Below, one piece after another: positions 43,380 to 53,414 of a DNA stretch of 64,000 nucleotides. This DNA is from Gambelia wislizenii (Eukaryota > Chordata > Lepidosauria > Squamata > Crotaphytidae). The notes under the pieces are model-generated. The model saw only the letters and a list, made by a program, of their open reading frames with translations. It did no database searches and was not told the DNA's origin. The stretch lies in NCBI GenBank assembly GCA_030847615.1, contig JAUMIR010000015.1, positions 5,783,501 to 5,847,500 on the forward strand, read 5' to 3'. The position numbers were made by a program, and so were the translations under genes. How positions within the stretch are numbered: the first letter of the stretch is position 1; each line of letters starts with the position of its first letter.

Positions 43380-43790
43380 GCCATGGCGAGCTTTAAGGGA
43401 ACCCTCCAAGGTGCTTAAACCTATTCCTAAACCAGTTTGGCACCTTGGAGAGTTGCAATAACCATAGCAATAGCATTGCTATTTCTATGCCGCGTATCAG
43501 TGCCAAAGCACTCCCTAAGTGGCATACCATGTCTTTTTAGCTAATTGCCTCCAACAAGCCGGGTACTCACTTTACCAACCTACGGAAGGATGGAAGGCTG
43601 AGTCCACCTTGGAGCCCTCTTGGGATCCAACTTATAACCTTGTGGCTTGCAGTGCTGGCATTTAACCACTGTGCCACCAGGGCTCCTTGAGTTATTTTTA
43701 GAGTTCCTTTAAAACCTGGCATGGATTCACTGTTCCACTTACGTAGGAGTCACCACTGGGATAGGGCTTGAACAGGGCTTTAAAAAGAGA
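43380..43790. repeat. Dispersed ~95-bp repeat units split by a SINE
   Basis: Units at 43390-43440 (CCTCCAAGGTGCTTAAACC) and 43690-43790 (CCTTTAAAACCTGGCATGG, ATTCACTGTTCCACTTACG, AGGAGTCACCACTGG) flank the SINE at 43440-43690. They match the family at 11490, 12040, 18475 and 51440. Confidence 0.5.
43440..43690 (-). mobile_element. tRNA-derived SINE, second family
   Basis: On the minus strand it begins GAGCCCTGGTGGCACAGTGG, has a B-box-like GGTTATAAGTTGGATCCC, then CCAAGGTGGACTCAGCC and ends beyond GTGAGTACCCGGC. This differs from the BovB-tailed family. I recall it as a squamate SINE; the name is not certain. Confidence 0.75.
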
Positions 43791-44043
43791 TGGTCACCTG
43801 TCCAAAAAACTCACCTTCCAAAGCTATTGGGGTTTTCACCAAAGGTGGAGCTGAGCCCCAGAACCTGATGTTCAAAAGAAGTGACTGTCAGGAAAAGAGG
43901 ACCTCTAAACTTCTAAGCCAGGAGTGGGTGGTCTCTATGTGGCCAGAGAGCGGTACCAGCCAAATTTGGGCTTCACCCAAGGTCCAGAGATCTGCAATTT
44001 GTCCTCAGCTGCCATTTTGGTGCAAGTAATATTGCATCACTGC

Positions 44044-44552
44044 TAGGTATGGGACTTTTCACTAATTTTCTTTTCGAAGACAGCAACAAGTCATTTCTGC
44101 CATTTTCTTCCCACTGCGAGAAAATCTTTGAAAACCATTCAGTATTTGAAAGGTATTTGTAATTCAGGATTTATTCTGTATAAAATTCACATATAGTTGT
44201 TTTGCACATGGAAAACAGTATTTCAACACAGAAATATTAATGCCTGGTAGAAAATGCTATTTTCTATGCAAGTCACCCATGTGTGATTTTTACATAGAAT
44301 AAATCTGCAATTATAGCATTTTCTGTGCAGGGATTAACATTTCTGTGTTGAAATATTATTTGCCACACAGAAGATGTTGTTTCCTGCATGGAAAATTCTG
44401 TTTCTTGTACAAAACAGCCATGTGCAAATTTTGCACAGAATAAGTCCTGAACTGCAAAGATTTTCATTAGTCCACAATTCTTCACATTGGGTTTTCTTGG
44501 CAGTCAAGAAACATGTTACTCAACCATTTTTCGAATATTCTTTCCATCCCTA
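44044..44552 (+). mobile_element. Palindrome-rich hAT-like element, copy 2 (complete)
   Basis: Ends TAGGTATGG and (inverted) TAGGGATGG, flanked by the 8-bp duplication ATCACTGC / ATCACTCC (44036-44043, 44553-44560). The TAGGG-type terminus and 8-bp duplication fit hAT. The 509-bp interior is built of repeated near-palindromes around TTTCTGTGCAGAAAA, alternating with GCAAATTTTGCACAGAATAA-like units. No transposase frame. Confidence 0.82.
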
Positions 44553-44744
44553 ATCACTCCTGGTCACCTTTTGAGGGGTTGGGGTAGCTGTTTCCAATGG
44601 GTTGTTCAGTAGTTTTTGTTGTCGTCAAGAGGGATTTGGGTTAGATTAGGGTTGAAGTGAGAGAAAACAGTTTGAGTTGCGTGATTGGTAAGGGTGTGAT
44701 TTAGCTTGAGAGGGGAGAATGTGCTATTTTAAATATTATATGAA

Positions 44745-45430
44745 TAATAAGAGATATAAAATTTCCGGAAATTTTGAGGCCATGGGGAAAAAACTTTTTT
44801 CCTGTTTTTTTTTTCAGAAAAAATGGACATTTTTGGAAAAGTTGAAAAAATTTGCAACAGTAGCACTTTTTACAGATTGAAAGCCACTCTGTTACTTTAT
44901 GAACATAAAATGTGACTATGTACAATTTGCTTTGGCATAAAATGATCACAATTGTTATATTTAAAATACAGTGTATTCAAACAATTATTACAAGTGGAAT
45001 TTGCTTTTATTTATTTTTTAAATTTTTATTTGTAACAAATGGAGCAACAATCTCCTGAACTGTACAGAACCTCATTGGTTTTGCTAGTTTATGTGGAGCA
45101 GGCAAAAAAAAAAAAAATAAAGAAAAAATGCATCTTGCTTTTGCATTGGAGAGCTCAGTTTGTAACCTAGGCCTTGCTTGTCCTCAGTGCACAGAAATTA
45201 GAATAACCTGATACTATACATAGTTTTTAGAAATGATTTGGAGAATATATGAACACCCTGTCTTAAAGATTTTGTTCATCATGCTAAAATAAAACATTCC
45301 ATAATTTATGTTCTTCCCGTTTTCAATGTTTTCAATGTTTTGGAAAAAAACAAAAACAAAAACAAAAAGGCTTCAGGGAAAAAAAGGGGGGACATTTTTT
45401 TTCTGAATTTTTCCATGAACAATCTGATTG
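44745..45430. mobile_element. AT-rich hAT-like element, long form
   Basis: Shares AGCACTTTTTACAGATTGAA, ATGACTATGTACAATTTG, ACAGTGTATTCAAACAATTA and CATGCTAAAATAAAACATTCC with 57842-58266, but has about 240 extra bp in the middle (about 45000-45240). The ends are less clear than in the shorter copy. Confidence 0.7.
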
Positions 45431-45944
45431 TTTTATGTTTAAACTTCTGTTAATAAAGTTTCATTTTTGTTTTTATACACTTTTGGCCTGCAGAATCACT
45501 AACATTCTGAGGGCTTGGTTTCAGATAAGGTGTCTGTGGTGGTAGCATTGAAGATGGAAGGGTGGTGTTCTGTTGGGGATAAAAGTAGTATATACTCGTA
45601 CACATAGGATCCTTGAGGGCATTTAGACTGACCCTATAGTTGGTGTCACACAAGGAGGACAGAGAAAGTCCTTATGTGCCATAGAGGCAGGGATCAGGAA
45701 AAGTCCTCACAGTTCACAAAGAACACTGGGAAGGCTTCACATCATGGGCTATGTGTAAAGACTCCCACACATTTAGCCACAGTGGTTGGATTGCCTGAGA
45801 GGAATCCTCATGATTGGTGGCACTGTAGGCATGCAAGCAGATATCCCCACATTTGGATTTCTTTAATAGGTCGTTGTCATCGTTGTTACATGCCTCCAAG
45901 GAGAACTTGACTTAAGTCATCACAGGGTCTTCTTGGCAACATTT
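45431..45944. other. No gene seen; unclassified
   Basis: No recognised element; short frames only. Confidence 0.4.
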
Positions 45945-46086
45945 CTTCAGAGTAAGTTCTCCCTTGCCTTCCTCTGGGCCTGAGTTTGGGACTTGCCCAT
46001 GGTCAACCAGTAGGTTTCCATGGCTGAGAGAAGATTTGAACCCTGGCCTCCTGGAGTCGTAGTCCAACACACAAACCACCACACCA
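45945..46086 (-). mobile_element. tRNA-derived SINE, BovB-tail family, 5' part
   Basis: Minus-strand copy. In sense it reads TGGTTTGTGTGTTGGACTAC and GGTTCAAATCTTC, with the AGTCCCAAACTCAGGCC block. The 3' tail is missing. Confidence 0.8.
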
Positions 46087-46164
46087 CAATAGCCCCACAG
46101 TAGCTTTTTAGACTGTTTAAATTATTGTTTACTATTTTATTGAAATTGATTTAAAGGGTGTAAA

Positions 46165-46292
46165 TTGATTTCCGTGTATGCTGCCTTGAATCCTTGCTGA
46201 GGGGGCAGTAGATGCAGTAAATGCATTAATGCATGATAAATAAGCATTACGTAAGAGCCGGTGTGGTGTGCTGGTTAGAGTGCTGGAGTAGG
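46165..46292 (+). mobile_element. LINE tail followed by a SINE head
   Basis: TGCTGCCTTGAATCCTTGC and a GATAAATAAG end mark a LINE 3' terminus (to about 46245). GAGCCGGTGTGGTGTGCTGG at 46255-46274 is the start of a SINE that breaks off at 46292. Confidence 0.55.
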
Positions 46293-46990
46293 GGCTTGTC
46301 TAGATGGGCAAAATACCCCATCTTGCCCTTGTCTTAGAGCCCTGCAGTCCTGAAGACGTGGGGATTTTGCTCCTTTCTGCCCCCAGGCAGTCCTCACTGC
46401 TCCTTGGGCAGATACGGGGCTCAGACGGTGAAGACTGGGTAGGGCCAGATACAATGTGTGTGTGTGTGTGTGTTTTAAATCCTCTTTTAATCAGTTCCCA
46501 CTGGGAAGGAATGGATTGAGCCCTGCACGCATTGCTGCTGCTGTGGTCTCCCTGGCCCTCCCAGAAGGTAGGAAGGAGTCCCGCAGCGTGTGACCAAGGC
46601 TAGTCAAACGCAGGGGGCTTTGGCCACAAGTTGCAGGCCCTTCCTGCCTTCTGAGACAGTGAGGGAGATCTTTCCTTAGCATGGTTTTTATATAATGCTC
46701 TCCACACCTGCGGCACTTTAGAAGGCATGAAGTCTCTGCCCCAAGGTGACTGCAATCTAGAAAACTTGACCTGAGACCACAGAGGAAGAGAGCAGGACAA
46801 AGGCAGTAAACACACACACGTGCGTGCACAGAAGACTGTGTAGTGATTCCCATTGCATGAAATATAGCGTTAGAAGTAACACATTGGAACCCTGTGTCAT
46901 GGTTTATGTTATGTAACTTTACATATATGCAATAGAGGCACTGAAAAACCCTGTTGATGAATTGGAAAAGTACATAACAGGACACTGGCA
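46293..46990. other. No gene seen; unclassified
   Basis: Contains a (TG)n run at 46456-46474 and a short (AC)n at 46812-46820. A 191-codon minus-strand frame (46491-47066) has no recognisable domain and runs into the neighbouring LINE fragment; not called a gene. Confidence 0.45.
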
Positions 46991-46994
46991 AGAG

Positions 46995-47455
46995 TATTTT
47001 ATGGGCTCTAAAATCTCCAGGGTACATCCTTCTCTCAATCCCACCACCTTCACACGAACAGTTCATGGGAACATGAAACAGGGCCTTCTTGGTGGCTGCT
47101 CCCAGGCTTTGGGACTCCCTCCCTGGGGTGGGGTGCTAGGGTAGCACTTTCTTTCTTCTCATTCCACCAGCAAGTGAAAACCTTTTTGTTCCGACAGGCT
47201 TCTTAGGGACTGGCTGTCAGGGCTTTTACAGGGAAGCTGTTTTCTAGTATGCTACTCTGGTCATTTTTATTTTTATTTTATTTTTTCATGGATTTATTTC
47301 AAACGGTTTTCCTTCAACATATTGGTTAACTGTATTGTAACAATAACTTCTTATATGCTTTCTCTTTTTGTAAATGTTTTTAACTTGGTTTGTGATAGTT
47401 TTTGTAAACTGCCTTGAGTCCCAGTGTTGTGGGGGGAATGCAGGTTATAAATGAA
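46995..47455 (+). mobile_element. LINE 3' end (CR1/L2-like)
   Basis: GGGCCTTCTTGGTGGCTGC, TTGGGACTCCCTCCCTGGGG, AAAACCTTTTTGTTCCGACAG, then an AT-rich stretch and AACTGCCTTGAGTCCCAG with a AAATGAATAA end. The region corresponds to the degraded C-terminal ORF of a LINE (the pattern AFSVAAPRLWNSLP in related copies). Sister copies are at 54240, 56325 and 62650. Confidence 0.65.
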
Positions 47456-47879
47456 TAATTTGTCATCTTCCTTGCCATCAGCTGGCATCCTGCATCCCAG
47501 GGTGACTTTCCAGTATCATCTAGGAAGCCCACAAGGAAGGCAGGAAGGTGACCAACCCTTGTGGACTGGTGCCTCAGCAGCAGGAACTCAGTGATAGACT
47601 GCCACTAAATATGGAGGCTCGGCTTAGACATCACAGCTGATGACCATCTATAGACCTCATGCTGTCAAGCTATCTCTTCTTCTTCCTCCACCATCACTGT
47701 TTCATCCAATGCCTTTTAGAAGCATGTGGCATCCATGCAACTTGTAGCAGGGAGTTCTGCAGGTTAAAATTATGCCTCTCTTTCTTCCCAAATCTGTTGC
47801 TGTTGTTGTAATTACCGTCTGCCTTTTCCCCAGTTCAGGACTCAAAGCACCCCATTGCACGTCCTGGGAAAGGGACTTT
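47456..47879. other. No gene seen; unclassified
   Basis: No recognised element. Confidence 0.4.
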
Positions 47880-48550
47880 TTTACAGTCCAGAAAAGTAAC
47901 ATCCCCACATTTTGCAATGGATAACATGGCTCTCTAGCATTTTAAGAGAAAAAAGAGCATGCAGAGCTTAGAAAAGTTACTCTGTCTAGACTACAATTTC
48001 AGGAATTTTCCAGCCAGCTGAAGAATTCTGGGAAATGACTTCCAGAATCCCTCAGCTAGAGGGATTTTGGTCAGGAGTTGAACTCCAAGGTCACTTTTTC
48101 AAGCTCTGTAAAACTCCCTGCAAAATCCACAGAGGTTACTCCAGAAAAGTAACTTTTCCACATTTTCTACAGGATGCCCCTGGTTTCTAGTATTTCAAGA
48201 GGGTGGGTGGGAGAGGGAATTCACAGCTTAGAAAAGGTTCCTTTTTTTCAAATTGCAGACTCCAGAATCACCAGCCACTGCTCATGTCAGGAAGGGAAGT
48301 CTGGGAAGTGTAGCCCAAAAAGTCACGAAAAGTTCCGTAAAACCCACAAGGCGCCCCCCCTCACAAAATCCACAGAAGTTACTCCAGAAATGTCACTCCT
48401 CCACCTTTTCACACATAAAGCCCCTTGCTCTCCAGCGTTTTCCAAAAGAGAAAGGACCGAGAGCTTGGAAGGTTTCTCCCCAAAACTGCAGCTCCCAGAA
48501 TCCTCAGCTGGGGGGACTCTGTGAACTACAGTCCAAAAAGTAACTCCCAC
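47880..48550. repeat. Tandem repeat, ~250-bp unit, about 2.7 copies
   Basis: The anchor CCAGAAAAGTAAC recurs at 47888 and 48141 and as CCAGAAATGTCAC at 48384; a truncated start is at 48533. Shared blocks include GCTTAGAAAAGGTTCC, CAGAATC.CCAGC and AAAACCCAC/AAAATCCACAGA. Each unit contains a small foldback-like ACTCCAGAATC/GGGAAGT segment. Confidence 0.75.
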
Positions 48551-49109
48551 AAGGGATGCAAGAGAGTGGGGGCGGGGTGGGAGGGGGAGAGGAGACATCT
48601 TCGGTGCCCAATTGTCCCTTGTTGCAGCTAATTTCTTTTAAGATAGTCTCAGTTTTTAAAATGATGCAGAAACCGAGCGGGAAGAGGTTAAAGCTGTGTG
48701 CTGATCCGGTGCAGAGAGCCAAGGCTGTTAAAGCTCTCTCTCTTTCTCTCCCCCTACCCCCCCCTGCTCGCCTCTCTCCCCTGGAAGAGGTTTAAATAAG
48801 GAAGCCTCTGCTCCTCTTGTGGAGGGGAGAGGCCTAGCCTGTCCTCAGCTGAACCCTCCACTTACATAACTCTGCCACCAGGCCTTGGCAAGCTTCCAGT
48901 CCCCAGCGGGTGGAAGGCGCTCCGGCAAAACCCAGCCAGAGTCCCAGCACCAGCGCTGAGGAGCAGCCCCCCTTCTCCCCATCCTGCACTAGGCCAAAAA
49001 CCAAAAAAAGACAGGGAAGAGGAGGAGGAGGAGAGAGGCTGAAGGAAGGCGCGTGGAAAGGCCTATATATAAGCACACACTCTGCCTGCTCTCTGCCTCT
49101 CCATCTCTC
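48551..49109. other. GC-rich stretch without a recognised gene; TATA-like box
   Basis: G/C-rich, with a pyrimidine tract (CTCTCTCTTTCTCTCCCCC near 48736-48754), a TTTAAATAAGG motif at 48791 and CTATATATAAGC at 49062-49073. It resembles a promoter-proximal region, but no downstream exon is identifiable and a hAT element begins 37 bp after the TATA-like box. Confidence 0.35.
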
Positions 49110-49314
49110 CAGGGCCGGTTTAAGGGCCCTGCAGCATCTGCAGCCGCAGGGCCCCCGTCATAACACTCCTCCTTCAAAAACATTATTAGTAATAATCTGA
49201 ATATTCTGTACTGTGCATAGGTTAGGTTAGGTTACATTGACCTGAGATAAACATATGCCCCCCCCAAAAAAATAAAGCACTGCAGGACCCCCGAAATTCC
49301 TTAAACTGGACCTG
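49110..49314. mobile_element. Short non-autonomous hAT transposon
   Basis: Ends CAGGGCCGGTTTAAGG and (inverted) CAGGTCCAGTTTAAGG; flanking 8-mers CATCTCTC (49102-49109) and CCTCTCTC (49315-49322). The CAGGG terminus and 8-bp duplication indicate hAT. 205 bp, non-coding. Confidence 0.87.
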
Positions 49315-49563
49315 CCTCTCTCTCTGCTACCCTCGCCTCGAAGGGGACTGGCCTGCTGCTGATGCTGATGCATCCACGGATCCTCCTCCTCCCCCCCCTA
49401 CTCCCTGGGAGAGTGACAGACGCCACTGACTCACCCATGGAGCTGGGCCGGCCGGCCTGGTGCAGGGATGAAGAGGGGTGGAGCATCCCAGCTGATGTTT
49501 CCCCATTTATAGATTTTGCAGGGGAAGAGGGGAGAAAGACACCCTAAAATACGGGGCAGAGAC

Positions 49564-49856
49564 ATACCTGCCAACATTTCACAGATGAAACCCAGGACAC
49601 ATGTGGCTGAGCAACGTCAGGGTGCAATCAAGGTGGAAAATGTTATTAATGGGGAAGAACCCCACACTAGGAGAGGCTGCAGCAGTTTGCTTTTGCCCAA
49701 GCTCACTGGGAAGGTCTCCTCTCCCCCTGCTGAGTGAATTGAGTACAAACAACTTTTGTACTTTAAACTCAGCTTGCATCAATTGAACTTAACTGGGGAT
49801 AAAAAGGGGGGATGTGGGGGGGCGGAGAAAGAAGCCAGGACATTTTAAAAGCCACT
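49564..49856. mobile_element. DNA element with CATACC end, copy 2
   Basis: Begins ACATACCTGCCAACATTTCAC; shares GGCTGCAGCAGTTTGCTTTTG and AGGACATTTTAAAAG with 39833-40163. Its right end is replaced by the Penelope-like fragment. Confidence 0.6.
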
Positions 49857-49985
49857 GAAAGTCGAAGACTTTCACAGCCAGCATCCATAGGTTTTTAATT
49901 GTTTTTTTTTCCCCAGGCCGTGTTCTGGAAGAGTTTATTCCTGACGTCAGGAATAAAACCCAAGAAAACCCACTGAAAAAGAACC
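49857..49985 (-). mobile_element. Penelope-like terminal fragment
   Basis: GTCGAAGACTTTCACAGCC, CAGCATCCATAGGTTTTT, GGCCGTGTTCTGGAAGAG and TTTATTCCTGACGTC: recalled terminal sequence of squamate Penelope-like elements, related to the 3' part at 43000-43090 (GAACACGGCC, inverted). Confidence 0.65.
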
Positions 49986-50037
49986 TCATGAGGGGGCCAC
50001 GTACCTCTTGCGACACCACAAGGATTTTGGGGGAACT

Positions 50038-50257
50038 GTCCCATTCTCTTTCACACTAACACCACAATAGTACCCCTTCAACTGCCATGATTCCATCCTA
50101 GGGAATCCTGGTACTTGTAGTTTCATGGGTTGTCTAGAACTCTCTGCCCAGGAGCACCAGTGTTTCACTAAACTACAAATCCCAGGAAACCATAGAACAT
50201 AGTCATGGCTGTTATAGTGGGATAAACGTACTATAACTGTGTGATGTCAAAGAGACC
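50038..50257. mobile_element. Foldback MITE
   Basis: The left arm TCTCTTTCACACTAAC...CAACTGCCATGATTCC and the right arm (CATGGCTGTTATAGTGGG ... GTGATGTCAAAGAGA) are imperfect inverted repeats. The centre contains CTACAAATCCCAGGA, as in several other foldback copies here. Confidence 0.65.
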
Positions 50258-50370
50258 CTGGAAAGTTGAACTCTACCTGATGAGGAAATAAAACTGAAGG
50301 ATGCCCTCACCCTTGTGAGAAGCTGGGGGGGGGGGTTGAGGGGGAGGGGGAAAGCCACAGGACCATATTA

Positions 50371-50395
50371 ATCATCATCATCATCATCATCATCT
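50371..50395. repeat. (ATC)n microsatellite
   Basis: About eight ATC units. Confidence 0.95.
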
Positions 50396-50690
50396 AGGAT
50401 GCAAAGTGGCCTACAGCAATTAAAAGAACCATAGCTTAAAAATATACCAAATACATTATTATTATTAAAATAATTTTAATGACTTTAAAACTACCATCAA
50501 ACTGTCCATAAAATTACCACCAGCTTTAAAAACATGGCTATTAAAAACAACCGATAAGCAAAACACAGTCCAATTTTGCAAGCCCCACTCTTCTTGTGCA
50601 GTTAGCCGCCAAAGTCCTGCCAAAAGTCTTCACCTGCCTGAGGAAAGATAGCAAGGATGCTGCCAGTCTAGTCTCTCTGCAATTTGGCAG
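50396..50690 (-). mobile_element. Old LINE-derived dispersed repeat fragment
   Basis: Starts with the complement of a LINE tail (GATGCAAAGTGGCCTACAGC), followed by AT-rich sequence and GTCTTCACCTGCCTGAGG, as in 7435-8560 and 53656-53925. Confidence 0.55.
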
Positions 50691-50696
50691 GTAATC

Positions 50697-50805
50697 CTAC
50701 GTACCTCAGTAAACTACAAATCCCAGGATTCCATAGGATGTGGCCATAGCCATTAAAGTGGAATCTAAGTACTATAATAGTGTTGTGTGAAAGGGCCCAA
50801 CATTT
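50697..50805. mobile_element. Half of a foldback MITE
   Basis: AAACTACAAATCCCAGGATTCC, then ATTAAAGTGGAATCTAAG and GTGTTGTGTGAAAGGGC: the right half only. Confidence 0.6.
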
Positions 50806-50896
50806 GGAGGACTGCACAGTTTCCATCCCTGTCATTTATAATCTGCTCCTTGGTTGTGTTGTTTTGTGTCAGAATAATATTAATATTATAAAAATA

Positions 50897-51291
50897 CAGT
50901 TCGCCCTTAATATTCGCTGCAGTTAGGGATGCAGGACCCCTGCGAAAGTGGAAAAACCTCAAATATCTCTAGCCCCCCTCCAACCATATTTAATACACAC
51001 AAAAAGTAAAGCTTGTGGATTCAACCCACTGCGGGTGCCTTTGAGGCAGCGCGGTTCCTTGGTAAGGCAGAAGTGGCCAGCTGGCAGGGCTTGCGTCCTC
51101 CTCCGCTGCTGCACTACACCATTGTTATCAGGCACTTACAAGCCTTGCCTTACATTCACAGTCTCTCTCAGTTTCTCAGGGCTTGCAGTCCCTGTTAAAA
51201 ATGGCATAAGGCAGCAGCGGAGGTGGCAGCAAATAATCCGTGAATCATCAAATCTGCAAAAGTGAAACCCACAAATGTGGAGGGCTGACTG
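50897..51291. mobile_element. Tigger/pogo-like element, 395 bp
   Basis: Left end CAGTTCGCCCTTAATATTCG, inverted right end CAGTCAGCCCTCCACATTTG, TA at 50895-50896 and 51292-51293. Longer than the 230-bp copies and with different internal sequence, but the same terminal pattern. No transposase frame. Confidence 0.88.
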
Positions 51292-51324
51292 TATTACAAA
51301 ACATCTCCCAAAGCTGAGGAAGTT

Positions 51325-51435
51325 ATTTTGCCTTCCAGATGTTGTTGGACTTCAACATCCAGCAGCCCTTAGCCAGCAAAGCCAGCAGTGGGGGACAATG
51401 GGCATTGCAGTCAAACCACCACCTTTTCCATTGAA
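51325..51435. mobile_element. Foldback MITE fragment
   Basis: CTTCCAGATGTTGTTGGACTTC opposite GGGCATTGCAGTC; a common short foldback type, poorly preserved. Confidence 0.45.
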
Positions 51436-51439
51436 CTGG

Positions 51440-51560
51440 GCAGATTCTGGCTGCGGTGCCTAGCGGCTGTTGAGTTTGGGGTGAGGGGAATGGTGAGTCC
51501 CCTCCAGGTTTTAGCCCTGAACTTCAAAGGGACTTCTATCTAAGGTGCTGAACCTTATTC
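51440..51560. repeat. Unit of the dispersed ~95-bp repeat family
   Basis: AGTCCCCTCCAGGTTTTAGCC, AACTTCAAAGGGACTTC and AAGGTGCTGAACC correspond to the units at 11490, 18475 and 43380. Confidence 0.45.
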
Positions 51561-51719
51561 CCCCTTCCAATGGATCTGTTAAGCCCTTCAAATGAGAGGT
51601 GAAAATCTTTTGTGGATTTCCCCTTGCTCTCCTCTTCAGGTCTGTTTCCATTTTCTCCCGTTGCCACATCATGAGAGCAAAAAGCTCTTCTCCTTCTAGA
51701 ATCTTCCGCCTCCCTCCTT

Positions 51720-51797
51720 CCATTCCTGCCTTTATTTATACCTTGCCTTTTTCTTAAATGTGGACTCAAAGTGGCTTACAAAAATTAAAATAAAACC
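51720..51797 (-). mobile_element. LINE 3' tail fragment
   Basis: TTTATACCTTGCCTTTTTCTT and GTGGACTCAAAGTGGCTTAC: complement of a LINE terminus like that at 7640-7710. Confidence 0.5.
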
Positions 51798-52786
51798 TCA
51801 GGATGTCATTCCCTACTAAGTTTCTTCTCAAAGGAAGCAACAAGTAATTTTGGCAATTGTCTTCCTGCTGTGAGAAAGTCTTTGAAAACCACGCAGTTTT
51901 CAAAGCCTCTTCCTTAATTCAGGATTTATTCTGTGGGAAATTTGCACATGAAATAGAAAAACAGCATTTTCTGAACTGCAAACATGTTTTGTGCAGAATA
52001 TTTCTATCCACAAAGATTATTTTCTGCACAAAAAGAGCTGTCTTCTCTCCTGAAAAAGCTATTTTCTATGCAAATCAACCACATGTGAATTTTGTACAAA
52101 TTAAGTCCCCAATTACAGTATTTTCTGTGCAAATATTTCTGTGTAGAAATATTTTTTCTGTCCAGAAAATGCTGTTTCCTGCACAGAAAACACTGCTTGA
52201 TACACAAAGCAACCAGATGTGAATTGACACAGAAGAAGCCTTGAACCGTGAAGATTCTCATCCGTCCAGGATTCTTCGGGTCAGGATTTCTTCACACTTG
52301 AAAAACATAGAATCATAGAATTGCAGAGTTGGAAGAGACCACGAGGGCCATCCAGTCCAACCCCCTGCCATGCAGGAAATCACGATCAAAGCATCCCCAA
52401 CAGATGGCCTTCCAGCCTCTGTTTAAAGACCTCCAAGGAAGGAGACCCCACCACGCTCCAAGGGAGTGTGTTCCACTGCCGAACAGCTCTTACTGTCAGA
52501 AAGTTCCTCCTCATGTTGAGGTGGAATCTCTGTTCCTGGAGCTTGCATCCATTGCTCCGTGTTCCAATCTCTGGAGCAGCAGAAAACAAGCCTGCTCCAT
52601 CCTCAATGTGACACCCCTTCAAATATTTAAACAGGGCTATCATATCTCCTCTTAACCATCTTTTTTCCAGGCTAAACATACCCAGCTCCCTAAGTCTCTC
52701 CTCATAAGGCATCGTTTCCAGACCTTTCATGTTTGCTGACCATATTTTGATGGTTTTTTTAAATAAAAAATTCTTTCCATCCCTAA
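51798..52786 (+). mobile_element. Palindrome-rich hAT-like element, copy 3, with nested CR1
   Basis: The left end (TCAGGATGTCATTCCCTAC) and right end (TTTCCATCCCTA) match copy 2. The flanks ATAAAACC and TTAAAACC differ at one of eight bases. It contains the TTTCTGTGCAAA/CAGAAAATGCTG palindromic units. CR1 occupies 52310-52735, and about 50 bp of the element follow it. Confidence 0.75.
52310..52735 (-). mobile_element. CR1 nested in the hAT-like element
   Basis: Minus-strand frame of 114 codons (52386-52730): [58 protein letters not shown]. The 3' tail (complement of ATTCTATGATTCTATG) is at 52310. Close relative of the copy in the L1 5' UTR. Confidence 0.93.
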
Positions 52787-52837
52787 TTAAAACCCATTAC
52801 AAACATTTTGAAGAGTGGAGATTAAAACAGTATTATA

Positions 52838-53130
52838 CAGAGGGCCCTCCATATCTGTGGGTTCAATATCTGTGGATTCAAGCATCCATGAATTGACACT
52901 GCGTACCTAAAATGGCACCACTGCACACCTAAAGTAGAGGTGCCCATACCGAAACTTGCACTGCCCATACCTAAAATGTCGCCACCTGCCTAAAATGGTG
53001 GTGCCCATACTTATAAAGGCCATACCCATTGATTAATATGGGACTCAACCATCCACATTTTATTTATTTTTTTGCTATCCATGGGGGGTTCTGGAACCAA
53101 CCCCCCTCCCTGGATATCGAGGGCCCATTA
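52838..53130. mobile_element. Tigger/pogo-like MITE
   Basis: Left end CAGAGGGCCCTCCATATCTG, right end CGAGGGCCCATTA, TA at 52836-52837 and 53131-53132. The interior contains small direct repeats of CCTAAAATGGCACCA / CCTAAAGT. A subfamily distinct from the CAGTTGTCCC copies. Confidence 0.82.
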
Positions 53131-53189
53131 TACTAAAAACAGAATTAAAACCTTTTAAAAATGTTGGCCAGCATCCCACTGGTCAGTTC

Positions 53190-53341
53190 CAACTAGAATA
53201 TGCCCATTCAACCAATTTATCTAGGTGTTGACTCATTCAATCAATCAAACTTTATCAATCAAAGTTTTATTGATTGACTTTTTATGCTAGGTGAGTCAAC
53301 ACCCAGATAAATCCAATTGATTCAATGGGTCTCCCCTAGTC
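53190..53341. mobile_element. 150-bp foldback element
   Basis: Almost entirely self-complementary: ATTTATCTAGGTGTTGACTC (left) faces the inverse of GAGTCAACACCCAGATAAAT (right), with outer arms CTAGAATATGCCCATTCAA and TTCAATGGGTCTCCCCTAG. The loop contains CAATCAATCAAA/TTGATTG. Confidence 0.8.
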
Positions 53342-53414
53342 AAGACTAACAACAGAATTTACACCATTACTGTATTTGAAACAAGAATAAAAGCGATACA
53401 GCAGCATAAAAAGT

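Noticed and set aside
46491..47066. A 191-codon minus-strand frame as a gene
   Set aside because: No domain, unusual composition and overlap with a LINE 3' fragment; consistent with chance.
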